Under the pieces are notes generated by a model. That model did no database searches. It had not been told where the DNA came from and was given only the letters and a program-made list of their open reading frames with translations. Positions 27,357 to 36,125 of a stretch of DNA of 64,000 nt are shown here, piece after piece. Source of the stretch: Pararhizobium polonicum (GTDB lineage Bacteria; Pseudomonadota; Alphaproteobacteria; Rhizobiales; Rhizobiaceae); the NCBI RefSeq assembly GCF_001687365.1, contig NZ_LGLV01000006.1, forward strand, positions 124,001 through 188,000. Direction: 5' to 3'. How positions within the stretch are numbered: position 1 is the stretch's first letter; every line of letters begins with the position of its first letter. Made by a program: the position numbers and the translations under genes.

Positions 27357-28182
27357 AACGATGATGGCGGACCGGGATTGCAGCATTCGGACGGAGCCGT
27401 TTATCAACGACGGTACCAGGCCGATGCCGCCCGAGTTGCGCGGCTCGGTGCTTTTGCTGGGTAATTTCGATGGTCTGCATCTGGGGCACCGGGCGCTGGT
27501 GGCCGAAGCATTCCGGCTGGCCGCGCGCAGCCTCCGTCCGATGGCCGTGCTGCAATGCGATCCGCATCCGCGCGCCTATTTCCGTGGCGAGGGGGGCTTC
27601 CTCATCTCCTGCGCATCGGTACAGCGCCGGCTTCTGACGGAAGCCGGCATCGATCTCATTTACACGCCCTCGTTTGATGCAGCGTTCGCGGCGCAGTCTG
27701 CAGAAAGCTTCATTACCCGTCATCTGGTCACCGAACTGGGGGTCTCCGCGGTGGTCGTCGGGAGCGATTTCCGCTTCGGCCACCATCGTCTGGGGGATGT
27801 GGCGCTGCTGGAGCGGATGGGCCGATCGTTGGGGTTTGCGACCCATGTGATTGGCGAATGCCGGGATGCCGGAATGCGGATCTCTTCCAGTCGCGTCCGG
27901 ACGGCGGTCGAAATGGGGGACATGGCAGAGGCGAAACGGCTGCTCGGACGTCCGTTCGAGGCTGCGATTTTACGCGGACCGACTGGATGGTGCTTCGACC
28001 CGATGCAGATCCTGCCGCCCGATGGCACTTTCAGGGTGGAAGCCCGCGGAGCCGCCGGCGGCTATCCCGGACAAAGGATACTTGCTCTCAAGGGGCGCAG
28101 TCTCATGGCCAGTCTGCCGGCCGGAACGCTGAGCCTGTGCTGGAATACAGGCCCCACCGGCACGCTTGAAACAACGAATTGA
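27340..28182 (+). CDS. Stand-alone FAD synthetase-like nucleotidyltransferase (RibF N-domain)
   Basis: About 280 residues matching the N-terminal FMN adenylyltransferase domain of bacterial RibF. Seen: LLLGNFDGLHLGHRALV (the G-x-F-D-G-x-H-x-G-H nucleotidyltransferase site), LQCDPHPRAYF, VVGSDFRFGHHRLGD and RISSSRVR. The C-terminal riboflavin kinase domain of RibF is absent: after about residue 210 there is a short domain that I do not recognise. The gene sits in an operon with a reduced-flavin-dependent monooxygenase, so local FAD supply is a sensible guess. ATG 27340, inside the end of the upstream gene, has GGAGG 10 bases before it; ATG 27361 is an alternative. Confidence 0.8.
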   Translation: MRRLAETMMADRDCSIRTEPFINDGTRPMPPELRGSVLLLGNFDGLHLGHRALVAEAFRLAARSLRPMAVLQCDPHPRAYFRGEGGFLISCASVQRRLLTEAGIDLIYTPSFDAAFAAQSAESFITRHLVTELGVSAVVVGSDFRFGHHRLGDVALLERMGRSLGFATHVIGECRDAGMRISSSRVRTAVEMGDMAEAKRLLGRPFEAAILRGPTGWCFDPMQILPPDGTFRVEARGAAGGYPGQRILALKGRSLMASLPAGTLSLCWNTGPTGTLETTN

Positions 28183-28193
28183 AAGGGCGTCCG

Positions 28194-29591
28194 ATGGACG
28201 AAGACAATCTTGATGCGTTCGGTATGGCTGAGCTTGTGCGGCGGCGTGAGGTTGCACCTGACTACTTCGTCAGACAGACGCAGGCACGGATTGCCGCGCT
28301 GAATCCGATCTTGAACGCTGTCGTGCATGAATTCGAGATGGTGATGCCGGAGGCGCTGGACGGCCTCTTCGCGGGCGTGCCGCTCCTCCTGAAGGATACC
28401 GGTGTTGCCGTGAAGGGGGTGCCGCTCACCTCTGGCTCGCGTCTGCACGCTGAGGTGATCAGCCCCGCCGACAGCACGCTCGGTACCCGCCTGCGCCAGG
28501 CGGGGTTCGTCTTTGCCGGACGCACGAATACGCCGGAACTGGCGCTCAGCTTTACCACCGAGGGCCGTTTTCATGGCCCTGCACGCAATCCGTGGGATTT
28601 GAGCCGCACGCCCGGAGGGTCTTCCGGGGGAGCTGCGGCCGTCGTGGCGGCGGGTATCGTGCCGATGTCGCAATGTTCTGATGGTGCGGGTTCGATCCGT
28701 GTTCCGGCAGCGCATTGCGGCGTGTTCGGCATGAAGCCGTCGAGATTGCGCAACCCTTCCGGTCCGGCTCTGGCCGAAGGCATCGCAGGCATGTCGACGC
28801 CACATGCGATCAGCCGCTCGGTTCGCGATAACGCCATGATGCTGGATGCTACCCATGGGGCCGATATCGGCGATCCCTGGGCTTCCCCACCGGTCGAAGG
28901 CAGTTTTCTCGACGCTGTTTCGCGCCCGCCACGCGCCTTGCGTATCGGCATGGAAGTGACAGGCAACGCGGATTGCCGCGCCGCTGTCGAGGCGGCGGCG
29001 CGTCTTTGCGAAAGTCTCGGTCATCACGTCGAACTGGCCGCTCCGCAATACGATCGGGAAGCCATAAAGAATGTGTGGTTTACCATTTCCGCCGTCTCGG
29101 TGTCGCGCGGCGTTCGCGGACTGGCTGCGGCACGGGGCATCGAAAGCCCGCTGGCAATGCTTGAGCCCGTGAATGCGGAATGGGTCCGGAAAGGCGATGA
29201 GATTTCGGGCACCGACTATCTCGGGGCCGTGAGTGCACTGCACCAGTCGAGCCGGGCCATGGGCCGCTATTTCTCGGATTATGACATCTATCTCTCGCCC
29301 ACCACCGCCGAAGTGGCGCCTAAACTCGGCTGGCTTTCGGGCGAAGGTATGAGTGTCGACGCGTTCTTCGAGCGGTTCTGGGCGCACGCGCCGCTGACGG
29401 CTGTCTTCAATGCTTCCGGTTGCCCGGCGATGAGCGTGCCGCTGCACTGGACTGAAACGGGCTTGCCCGTCGGTGTCCAGTTCGGTGCTGCCTACGGCGC
29501 TGAGGCGCTCCTTTTCAGTCTGGCGGGCCAACTCGAAATGGCCAGTCCGTGGGCCAGACGTCGCCCGCAAATCAACGAGGTCAAACGATGA
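28194..29591 (+). CDS. Amidase-signature family hydrolase 1
   Basis: A 465-residue amidase-signature enzyme. The Ser-cisSer-Lys triad is present: Lys67 in GVPLLLKDTG, Ser143/144 in RTPGGSSGGAAA, and nucleophile Ser167 in SDGAGSIRVPA. Such enzymes hydrolyse linear amides to acid and ammonia or amine. ATG 28194 follows AAAGGGCGTCC, and the gene overlaps the next amidase start. With the NicX-like step upstream, an N-formyl or ring-opened amide is a possible substrate, replacing the missing NicD-type deformylase. This role is an inference from context. Confidence 0.9.
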   Translation: MDEDNLDAFGMAELVRRREVAPDYFVRQTQARIAALNPILNAVVHEFEMVMPEALDGLFAGVPLLLKDTGVAVKGVPLTSGSRLHAEVISPADSTLGTRLRQAGFVFAGRTNTPELALSFTTEGRFHGPARNPWDLSRTPGGSSGGAAAVVAAGIVPMSQCSDGAGSIRVPAAHCGVFGMKPSRLRNPSGPALAEGIAGMSTPHAISRSVRDNAMMLDATHGADIGDPWASPPVEGSFLDAVSRPPRALRIGMEVTGNADCRAAVEAAARLCESLGHHVELAAPQYDREAIKNVWFTISAVSVSRGVRGLAAARGIESPLAMLEPVNAEWVRKGDEISGTDYLGAVSALHQSSRAMGRYFSDYDIYLSPTTAEVAPKLGWLSGEGMSVDAFFERFWAHAPLTAVFNASGCPAMSVPLHWTETGLPVGVQFGAAYGAEALLFSLAGQLEMASPWARRRPQINEVKR

Positions 29592-30904
29592 GCCTGCTTC
29601 CTTCGATATATTCTGCAGCCGAGATCGCCGGGATGAGCGCCCGCGCCATTGCCAAAGCCGTCGCTTCGGGCAAGCTTCGGGCCGAAGCCGTGACCGAGAT
29701 CTGGCTGGACCGTATCGCAACCGTCGAACCGGCGCTGCGCGCTTTCATCCATCACGCCCCCGACCAGGTGCGCGCCCTGGCTGTCTCGGCAGGGCAGGGG
29801 CCGTTGGCCGGTGTGCCCTTCGGAATCAAGGATGTCATCGATACCGCCGACATGCCGACCGGATATGGCTCGGCGGCCTATCCGGGCTGGCAGCCGTGCC
29901 GCGATGCGCCGGTGGTCCATCTGGTGCGGCGGGCAGGCGCGGTGATGATGGGCAAAACCGTCTCCACGGAATTTGCCACGGCTGCCCCCGGCTTGACCGT
30001 CAATCCATTCGATGCTGCACGCACGCCCGGCGGCTCCTCCAGTGGCACTGCGGCGGCGCTTGGGGCAGGGCTGATCCTGATGGGGCTGGGCACGCAGACA
30101 TCCGGTTCGACGATCAGGCCCGCAGCCTATTGCGGGGTTGCGGCAATGAAGCCGTCACCCCGGCTGATCGAAACTTTCGGCGTCAAACCCCTTTCGGCCA
30201 CGCTCGATGTGGTCGGCCCGATGGCGCGCGACGTGCGTGACCTTGCCTTGCTCGTCTCGGTGTGCATGAGGCGGGCCGAACTGGCTCCGGAGACATTGGC
30301 ACCGGATGGATTGCTGCCGTTGGAGCCCATGGGACTGTTTCTGCCGGTTCACGATCCGGCCGCCGATTTCATGCCGCTCGAAAGGGCGGCGTCCATCCTC
30401 GGTTCGGTCACCTTCCGTGCCGTGCCGGGCTGGTGGGAAGGATTGGGCTCTGCGCAGGACGATGTCTTTGCCTGGGAGGCCTCGGCATCCCTCGGCGTCG
30501 ATCGGGATCTGCACTGGGAACAACTGCGTCCGGAGACCCATGCGTTCCTTCGGCGTCATGACGGGATTACCTTTGCCCGCTGGCAGGAGGGGATCGCGGC
30601 ACGGGACAGGGCGCTGGCGGATCTGGACGCGGTGTTTGGCGATGCGGACTTCGTCATCACCCCTTCGGCGCCCGGTGAGGCGCCTCTTGGCCATGCAAAA
30701 ACCGGCCCCGCGACCTACAATATCCGCTGGACGTTGCTGGGATGCCCCTGTGTGACCGTGCCGGCTGGCTTCGGCCCGGCAGGGTTGCCTGTCGGTATCC
30801 AGCTCGTTGCCCGGCCCGGACAAGATGCTCTTCTGTTGCGTCAGGCCGCCGCCGTCGAGGACCGACTTCGCGCAGCCGGGGTCGAGGCACGTCCTGGTGT
30901 CTGA
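29588..30904 (+). CDS. Amidase-signature family hydrolase 2
   Basis: A 438-residue second amidase-signature enzyme, only distantly similar to the preceding one, so not a recent duplicate. Triad: Lys81 in VPFGIKDVIDT, cis-Ser in TPGGSSSGTAAA and nucleophile Ser174 in TQTSGSTIRPAA. The start ATG overlaps the stop of amidase 1 by ATGA, indicating translational coupling. Two consecutive amidases suggest two different amide bonds released in one pathway, for example from a substituent and from the opened ring, or a ureido-type intermediate. Substrates unknown. Confidence 0.9.
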   Translation: MSLLPSIYSAAEIAGMSARAIAKAVASGKLRAEAVTEIWLDRIATVEPALRAFIHHAPDQVRALAVSAGQGPLAGVPFGIKDVIDTADMPTGYGSAAYPGWQPCRDAPVVHLVRRAGAVMMGKTVSTEFATAAPGLTVNPFDAARTPGGSSSGTAAALGAGLILMGLGTQTSGSTIRPAAYCGVAAMKPSPRLIETFGVKPLSATLDVVGPMARDVRDLALLVSVCMRRAELAPETLAPDGLLPLEPMGLFLPVHDPAADFMPLERAASILGSVTFRAVPGWWEGLGSAQDDVFAWEASASLGVDRDLHWEQLRPETHAFLRRHDGITFARWQEGIAARDRALADLDAVFGDADFVITPSAPGEAPLGHAKTGPATYNIRWTLLGCPCVTVPAGFGPAGLPVGIQLVARPGQDALLLRQAAAVEDRLRAAGVEARPGV

Positions 30905-31009
30905 TCGCGCCGGTATTCTCATCCATATCGTAATTTTCCGGGAAAGCGCGCCTGCGGCCAGTTTCACCGCAGCCGATCAGGCCCCGTCCCGCGTTTTGAA
31001 AGATCGGTC

Positions 31010-32068
31010 ATGAAGATCGGTACATTCCCAGGCGCCGTGCAATGGGTTATTTTGCTGATCGCCGGATTGATGGCAGGTCAACTCCTGCAGGCACTTTCTC
31101 TCCCTGCGGCATTGATGATTGGGCCAATGCTGGTCGGGATCGTCATGGTGCGGGCAAATTGCACGATCCAGATCCCGGGCGTTCTTCACCGGATGGCACA
31201 GGGCATCGCAGGTTGCCTGATCGCGAGCCATCTCGACGCCGCGATGCTGGCCCGGATGGGCGATATCTGGCCCATCGTCATCCTCTTCGTGACCCTGACC
31301 TTTGCCGCGTCCTGTCTCGTGGGCTGGCTATCGGGCCGGATGACAGGAATCGATAGCGAAGTTTCGATCTGGGGCTTTCTGCCGGGCATGTCGGGGACAG
31401 TCATCGCGATCGCGCATGATCAAGGGCTGGACAGCCGGTTGGTGGGGCTGATCCAGACGGTGCGCCTGATGGTGGTTATCGCAACGATGGTCGTGGCCGC
31501 AATGTTCATCGTCGGTGCAGCGGTGCCGCATATTGCACCCGGACCATCACCCGATTCCGGATCGGTCGCCTGGGTGCTGGGTCTGGCTGTGCTGGGGATG
31601 CTGGCGGCACGCCGCCTGCGCTGGCTTCCCTCGGCGGCATCGCTTCTGCCCCTCATGGTTGCGGCAGCGCTTCGGTTGGAAGACATCAATGTAGCCGTAC
31701 CCGGCTGGCTGTTGGCGCTGGCCTTTCTCGCCTTCGGGGCCCATATCGGGCTGCGTATGACACCCGACATCCTGCGTGCAGGCGCCCGCGCACTGCCCTC
31801 GCTGATCGGAGCGTCGTTCCTGTTGATGGCGTTGTGCGCATTTTCGGGCGCCGCACTGTCGGTGATTGCGCAGGTGGATCTGATGAGCGCATTGCTTGCG
31901 ACCGTACCCGGCAGCATCGACTCCATCGCCCTGATTGCCGTCAATGCCAATGCCGATCTGACCTTCATCATGACATTGCAGACGTTGCGGCTTTTTGCGG
32001 TCGCAGTGCTCGGTCCCGTGGTCGCACGCAGCATGGTCCAAATGCTTCACCGCCGCAAGACAACATGA
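31010..32068 (+). CDS. AbrB-family (COG3180) membrane protein
   Basis: A 352-residue integral membrane protein with about ten helices in two similar halves (ALSLPAALMIGPMLVGIVMV in the first, ASLLPLMVAAALRLEDI in the second). It fits the COG3180 'AbrB duplication' family, once mislabelled ammonia monooxygenase. The family is thought to be a transporter; members next to catabolic genes may move carboxylates or act as exporters. The start ATG 31010 overlaps no gene; the gap after amidase 2 is 105 bases. In this island it may handle a product such as an organic acid. Confidence 0.85.
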   Translation: MKIGTFPGAVQWVILLIAGLMAGQLLQALSLPAALMIGPMLVGIVMVRANCTIQIPGVLHRMAQGIAGCLIASHLDAAMLARMGDIWPIVILFVTLTFAASCLVGWLSGRMTGIDSEVSIWGFLPGMSGTVIAIAHDQGLDSRLVGLIQTVRLMVVIATMVVAAMFIVGAAVPHIAPGPSPDSGSVAWVLGLAVLGMLAARRLRWLPSAASLLPLMVAAALRLEDINVAVPGWLLALAFLAFGAHIGLRMTPDILRAGARALPSLIGASFLLMALCAFSGAALSVIAQVDLMSALLATVPGSIDSIALIAVNANADLTFIMTLQTLRLFAVAVLGPVVARSMVQMLHRRKTT

Positions 32069-32142
32069 AATCCCCGATCAGGCTCATGGAACCTTGCCTG
32101 CAAATTCAAAACGTCAACATCCAACGAAAAGGAATGAGATCG

Positions 32143-32580
32143 ATGCACAAGGAAATCATCAGAGCGGACGTTCCCGAAAATGGCGGCGCCTACAATCTCT
32201 GCGTTCGTTACGGCAACATGCTTTATCTCTCCGGTCTTGCCCCCTTCGATGCAACATTCTGCGCGCAGGTGGCTGAAGCACGGGCCAGGGGCACCAAAGT
32301 GCCCCCGATGCCGGACACGCCGTTTCCGCGTCAGGTGGAAATCATCATGGAGAATATCAAGAAACTGGTCGAGGCAGCCGGTTCCAACATGGATTGCCTG
32401 CTGAAGACCAATGTGTGGCTGCGCGACCAGAACCAGGCGGAAGAATTCGAGAAGGTCTACGTCAAATATTTCTCCAGTCCCGACATGCTGCCTGCCCGCG
32501 CGCGTCTGCAGGCTGGCCGGACGCCCATGGATTGCGGCCTTGAGATCGAAGCCATCGCCTATGTGCCACAGGACGATTGA
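32143..32580 (+). CDS. RidA/YjgF family protein
   Basis: A 145-residue RidA-superfamily protein. Seen: GNMLYLSGLAPFD, MENIKKLVEAAGSNMDCLLK, TNVWLRD and ARARLQAGR with a family-type Arg before the final strand. RidA proteins hydrolyse reactive enamines/imines to ketones and ammonia; RutC of the Rut pathway is a homologue acting on 3-aminoacrylate. Such an intermediate is expected after opening an N-heterocycle, which fits this island. It carries a longer loop after strand 2 (about residues 40-62) than E. coli RidA. ATG 32143 follows AAAGGAATGAG; the frame upstream overlaps the AbrB gene. Confidence 0.9.
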   Translation: MHKEIIRADVPENGGAYNLCVRYGNMLYLSGLAPFDATFCAQVAEARARGTKVPPMPDTPFPRQVEIIMENIKKLVEAAGSNMDCLLKTNVWLRDQNQAEEFEKVYVKYFSSPDMLPARARLQAGRTPMDCGLEIEAIAYVPQDD

Positions 32581-32621
32581 TGCCGCAGACCCGCATAGGA
32601 CAGGTTGAAGGGGACCGATCC

Positions 32622-34202
32622 ATGAGCAGCTTTTCGACAACGCAGCGCATAACCAAGGACGTCGTCTGGACAGATGGCGGAGTTGTTGCCGCCCATCACC
32701 GGACCGCTGCGGAGGTCGGCGCGAAGGTTCTGGCTGAAGGTGGAGACGCGATAGACGCGGCGATCGCCACCTCGTTCGCGATCGGTGTTGTCGAACCATG
32801 GATGAGTGGCCCGATGGGCGGCGGGATGATGACACTCTGGCGCGCGGGCGAACAACGTGCCGAGACCATCGAATTCGGCATGCGCGCGCCGCGCGGCCTG
32901 CAAATGTCGGATTACCCCACGGTCATCGAAGGCGGGGTCTCGGATCTTTTCACCTGGACCCGTGTGAAGGACGATCGCAACATCTTCGGTCCTCTGTCCG
33001 TTGCGGTTCCCGGCACGGTCGCGGGCATGGAGCTTGCGCATCGGCGCTATGCGACCCGACCGTGGGCAGAGCTGCTGCAGCCGGCTGTCGAGTTGGCGAG
33101 GAAAGGCATGCTGATCGACTGGTACGCATCGCTGATGATTGCTGCCGTAACGCGGCAACTGGCAAAGGACAAGGACGCGGCGAAGATGTTCCTTGTCGAT
33201 GGGCAATGGCCCAACATCGCGGGGTGGACCGATATCAGCGAAAGCCGTCTGGACCAGTCTGTGATGGCCGCCACGTTGCAGCGTCTCGCCGAGGCCGGCC
33301 CTCGGGACTTCTACGAAGGCCAACTGGCCGACGCGCTGGTGACGGACATGGCTGAAAAGGGCAACCGGCTTTCGGCGGAGGATCTCGCGACCTACCGTGC
33401 CAGCGCCTGCCAGACCCGGACGATGACCTATCGCGATGCCGTGATCCATGCCCCGTCGGGGCTCAGCGCGGGTGCAGATCTCGTGGCGACATTGCAGCGG
33501 ATGGAGCGTGGGTTTATTCCCGGTAAGAAACCTGACGCAAACAGCTATGCGACAATGGCAAGAGCCTTGCGGGACGCCTACCGGCACCGTCTGAGCCATG
33601 CGGGGGATGAGGGCGGACATGTCGAGGCCCCCGCCTGCACGACCTCGTTCAGCGTCGTGGACAAGGCCGGAAACATGGTGAATGTCACACAGACGCTCCT
33701 GTCGAAGTTTGGCAGCCGTGTCGTCTCGCCTTCGACCGGCATGCTGATGAACAACGGGATCATGTGGTTCGACCCGGAACCCGGCAAACCGAATTCGCTG
33801 GCGCCGGGCAAGGCTTGCCTGATGAACGTCTGCCCGACGATCGGTGAGCATAAGGGACGGATGTTTGCCATCGGAGCTGCGGGAGGACGCAAGATTCTGC
33901 CTGCGGTGACTGCTCTGACGAGCTATATGGTCGATTTCGGTATGACGCTTGAGGAGGCATTTCACCACCCGCGTATCGATGTGAGCGGCGTTTCACAGAT
34001 TATCGCCGACGAGGATTTGCCGGCCGGGATTTCCACGGCGCTGGCTGACATAGCGCCAACCCAACGCGCCAAAAGAACCGTGCATCCATATGCCTTCGGT
34101 GTGCCGGTCGGCGTCATGCGTGCCGATGGGCGCAATTGCGGCGCAACCGAGATCATGACGCCGTGGGGAGACGCAATTCTTGAAGAGCCCTTTCTTTACT
34201 GA
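32622..34202 (+). CDS. Gamma-glutamyltransferase family protein
   Basis: A 526-residue Ntn-hydrolase of the gamma-glutamyltransferase family. It should self-cleave before Thr340 (ACTTSFSVVDKAGN) to expose the nucleophile. Other motifs: GGDAIDAAIATSFAIGVVEP, GPMGGGMM, MNNGIMWFDPEPGKPNS and AIGAAGGRKILPAV. I see no signal peptide, whereas classical GGT is periplasmic, so this one probably acts in the cytoplasm. Soluble GGT relatives hydrolyse other amides (cephalosporin acylase-like), so it may cleave a gamma-glutamyl or acyl amide made from the imported compound. ATG 32622 is chosen as the start of homology, 41 bases after RidA. Confidence 0.88.
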   Translation: MSSFSTTQRITKDVVWTDGGVVAAHHRTAAEVGAKVLAEGGDAIDAAIATSFAIGVVEPWMSGPMGGGMMTLWRAGEQRAETIEFGMRAPRGLQMSDYPTVIEGGVSDLFTWTRVKDDRNIFGPLSVAVPGTVAGMELAHRRYATRPWAELLQPAVELARKGMLIDWYASLMIAAVTRQLAKDKDAAKMFLVDGQWPNIAGWTDISESRLDQSVMAATLQRLAEAGPRDFYEGQLADALVTDMAEKGNRLSAEDLATYRASACQTRTMTYRDAVIHAPSGLSAGADLVATLQRMERGFIPGKKPDANSYATMARALRDAYRHRLSHAGDEGGHVEAPACTTSFSVVDKAGNMVNVTQTLLSKFGSRVVSPSTGMLMNNGIMWFDPEPGKPNSLAPGKACLMNVCPTIGEHKGRMFAIGAAGGRKILPAVTALTSYMVDFGMTLEEAFHHPRIDVSGVSQIIADEDLPAGISTALADIAPTQRAKRTVHPYAFGVPVGVMRADGRNCGATEIMTPWGDAILEEPFLY

Positions 34203-34408
34203 CGGGACATCATACTCCATGTCCTCGGAAGGGTGGGCTATCCCATAATCAACAGCGACGCCAAATTATATAGGTCAAAAATCCCATATGACGCGCATTG
34301 ATGGATTCAAGCGGGCACTCGATGGTGAGGTTCGCAATTGTCAGGTGGATGCCTGCGGGCCTTCTGGAAGCGGGAACGCCCAGCACTGCGAAGTCTATGG
34401 TGGATGCT

Positions 34409-35314
34409 TCACTTGATCAGTCGAGAGGCATCCAATGGTTCCGTCGAAACCCACTGTATGAAAGCCGAGGCGGCGACATTGGCTGGATCGGCAGCCACGA
34501 CATAATAGGGATCGAGCGGCTGCACGATGCCGGGCAGGACATGGCACAACCGTGCGGCCATCAGGTCGTTGGCGACCAGGCTGGCTGGTCCGACAGCAAT
34601 TCCCAAGCCGTCCGCCGCTGCCCTGAGCGCAAAATCAAGATGGTCGAAGCGCATCTCGCCAGACGGCGTCAGCTTTTCGGCGTCTGCGAAACGTAGCCAT
34701 CTGCGCCAATCCTCCTCGCGGGTCTCGCTATGCAGAAAAACATGTTGTTTGAGGTCCTCAACGCTCCGCACCGGCTCCTTCTCGATCAAAGAGGGGGCCG
34801 CGACAAGATAGGCGCGGTCGGAGAGAAAGGCCTGCGGTTGAAGATCGACCGGCCATCCCGCCGTGCCACGCCGGATGACAATATCAAATCCATCCCGGTT
34901 CAGGCGCTCGGGTTCAACGGTGCTGGTGATCACCTGCGGCGTGATATGCGGATAATCGCGGATAAAACGAGGCAGCTGTGGAATAAGCCAGCGCGCGGCA
35001 AAACTCGCCCGCACATTGATGCGCAGGCTCGATCCGGGTGCGGATTTTGCCACAGCCGCGGCTGTCGTAGCGATCCGCTCCAGCGCCGGAGCCATCCCGG
35101 CAAAAAGCTCGCGACCGGAGGAGGTCAAGGTAATTTGCCGGATGCCCCGCGTAAAAAGCGGCACACCGAGATGCTGTTCAAGCTGTTTGATCTGGCGGCT
35201 GACCGCGCCATGGGTGACGCCCAGTTCGGCCGCCGCAACGGTGAAACTAGCATGCCTGGCGGCCGCGACAAAGGCGCGCACAGCGTTTAAAGGCGGGAGA
35301 CGGCGATGCGGCAT
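34409..35314 (-). CDS. LysR-family regulator (GcvA-like)
   Basis: A 301-residue regulator that begins PHRRLPPLNAVRAFVAAARH, the usual N-terminus of the GcvA/AmpR branch, with HTH residues FTVAAAELGVTHGAVSRQIK. The effector domain follows (RINVRASFAARWLIPQLPRF). It converges on the gamma-glutamyltransferase gene and so closes the N-heterocycle island. The start codon at 35312-35314 lies exactly at the border of an IS481-type remnant. No ribosome site is visible upstream, so expression of this gene may have been altered. Confidence 0.9.
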   Translation of the reverse strand: MPHRRLPPLNAVRAFVAAARHASFTVAAAELGVTHGAVSRQIKQLEQHLGVPLFTRGIRQITLTSSGRELFAGMAPALERIATTAAAVAKSAPGSSLRINVRASFAARWLIPQLPRFIRDYPHITPQVITSTVEPERLNRDGFDIVIRRGTAGWPVDLQPQAFLSDRAYLVAAPSLIEKEPVRSVEDLKQHVFLHSETREEDWRRWLRFADAEKLTPSGEMRFDHLDFALRAAADGLGIAVGPASLVANDLMAARLCHVLPGIVQPLDPYYVVAADPANVAASAFIQWVSTEPLDASRLIK

Positions 35315-35535
35315 AAACCAGAAGACCGTTGCCAAATGGAAGAAGCGAACCTCGGTTGCAGATCTGCCGACCGGTCCAAGCGAACCGAAGTCCACGGTCC
35401 TGTCCGGTGACGACGAGGCGATGATTATTGCCTTCCGTCGACACACTCTTCTGCCTCTCGACGATTGTCTCTACAGCTTGCAAGCGACGATCCCGCACCT
35501 AACGCGATCGTCCTTGCAGCGCTGCTGGCATCTCT
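35311..35535 (+). pseudogene. IS481-family transposase remnant
   Basis: Plus-strand frame: GINQKTVAKWKKRTSVADLP, GPSEPKSTVLSGDDEAMIIA, FRRHTLLPLDDCLYSLQATI and PHLTRSSLQRC. This is the N-terminal HTH half of IS481-type transposases (TGPKEPKSTVL…RRHTLLPLDDCLYALQ). The catalytic DDE part is missing, and homology ends at about 35535, where an F420-reductase-like fragment begins. The left edge coincides with the LysR start codon. Confidence 0.75.
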
Positions 35536-35547
35536 CGCTCCGCTGCG

Positions 35548-36023
35548 GCCGCAATCGGCCCCACAATCATTCCCAGAAAACTGGCGGAAGCGGTCAAGGC
35601 GGACGTCGTGTTTTTGGCTGTCCGTTTTGAGTCGCATCAGGATGTCGCGAAGGCGCTGCTCACCTGGCAGGGGAAGATCATCGTCGATGTGACCAATGCC
35701 TACGGCGTGTCCCCGGAGGAGCTGGGAGGACAACCTTCGTCCAGGTTCGTCGCGCAGGCCTTCTCCGGCGGAAGGCTGGTTAAGGGCTTCAATCATTTGG
35801 CCGCCGCGGTTCTTGTCCAAGACCCGGCCGTTCATGGTGGCAGGAGAGTGTGTTCCTGGCGAGCGATGATGACGGCGCCGAAACGGAGATTGGTGCACTT
35901 GCGGAAAACCTCGGTTTCTCGCCGATCAAACTCGGCGAGCTTTCGGAAGGCGGACTACTTGTTCAAGCGCGCGGGAATAGCTGGGGTCAACTGATTTTTA
36001 AGGACTTGGTCAAGTTCGACTGA
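35548..36023 (+). pseudogene. NADPH-dependent F420 reductase-like protein, 5'-truncated and frameshifted
   Basis: The frame reads KADVVFLAVRFESHQDVAKA, IIVDVTNAYGVSPEELGGQP and LVKGFNHLAAAVL, typical of NAD(P)-binding 'F420_oxidored' proteins. At about 35848 (GGRRV) the homology moves to another frame as VFLASDDDGAETEIGALAEN, ending GNSWGQLIFKDLVKFD at 36023. One base appears deleted (GTGTGTTC for GTGGTGTTC). The N-terminal Rossmann start is also missing, cut by the IS481 remnant. Dead gene. Confidence 0.75.
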
Positions 36024-36125
36024 TGAATCGCGATCGCAAATTTCGACGCGATCCTACCTCGTGGAAAAAGGCGGCCACATTTTGATTGAAGTGAGGGCGA
36101 CACCCTCCAAAGAAGGATGGATGAC

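Noticed and set aside
28062-29720. A 552-codon minus frame opposite amidase 1
   Set aside because: High-GC shadow frame; amidase triad and signature are on the plus strand.
32559-33968. A 469-codon minus frame opposite the gamma-glutamyltransferase gene
   Set aside because: Shadow; low-complexity Arg/His-rich composition and no domain.
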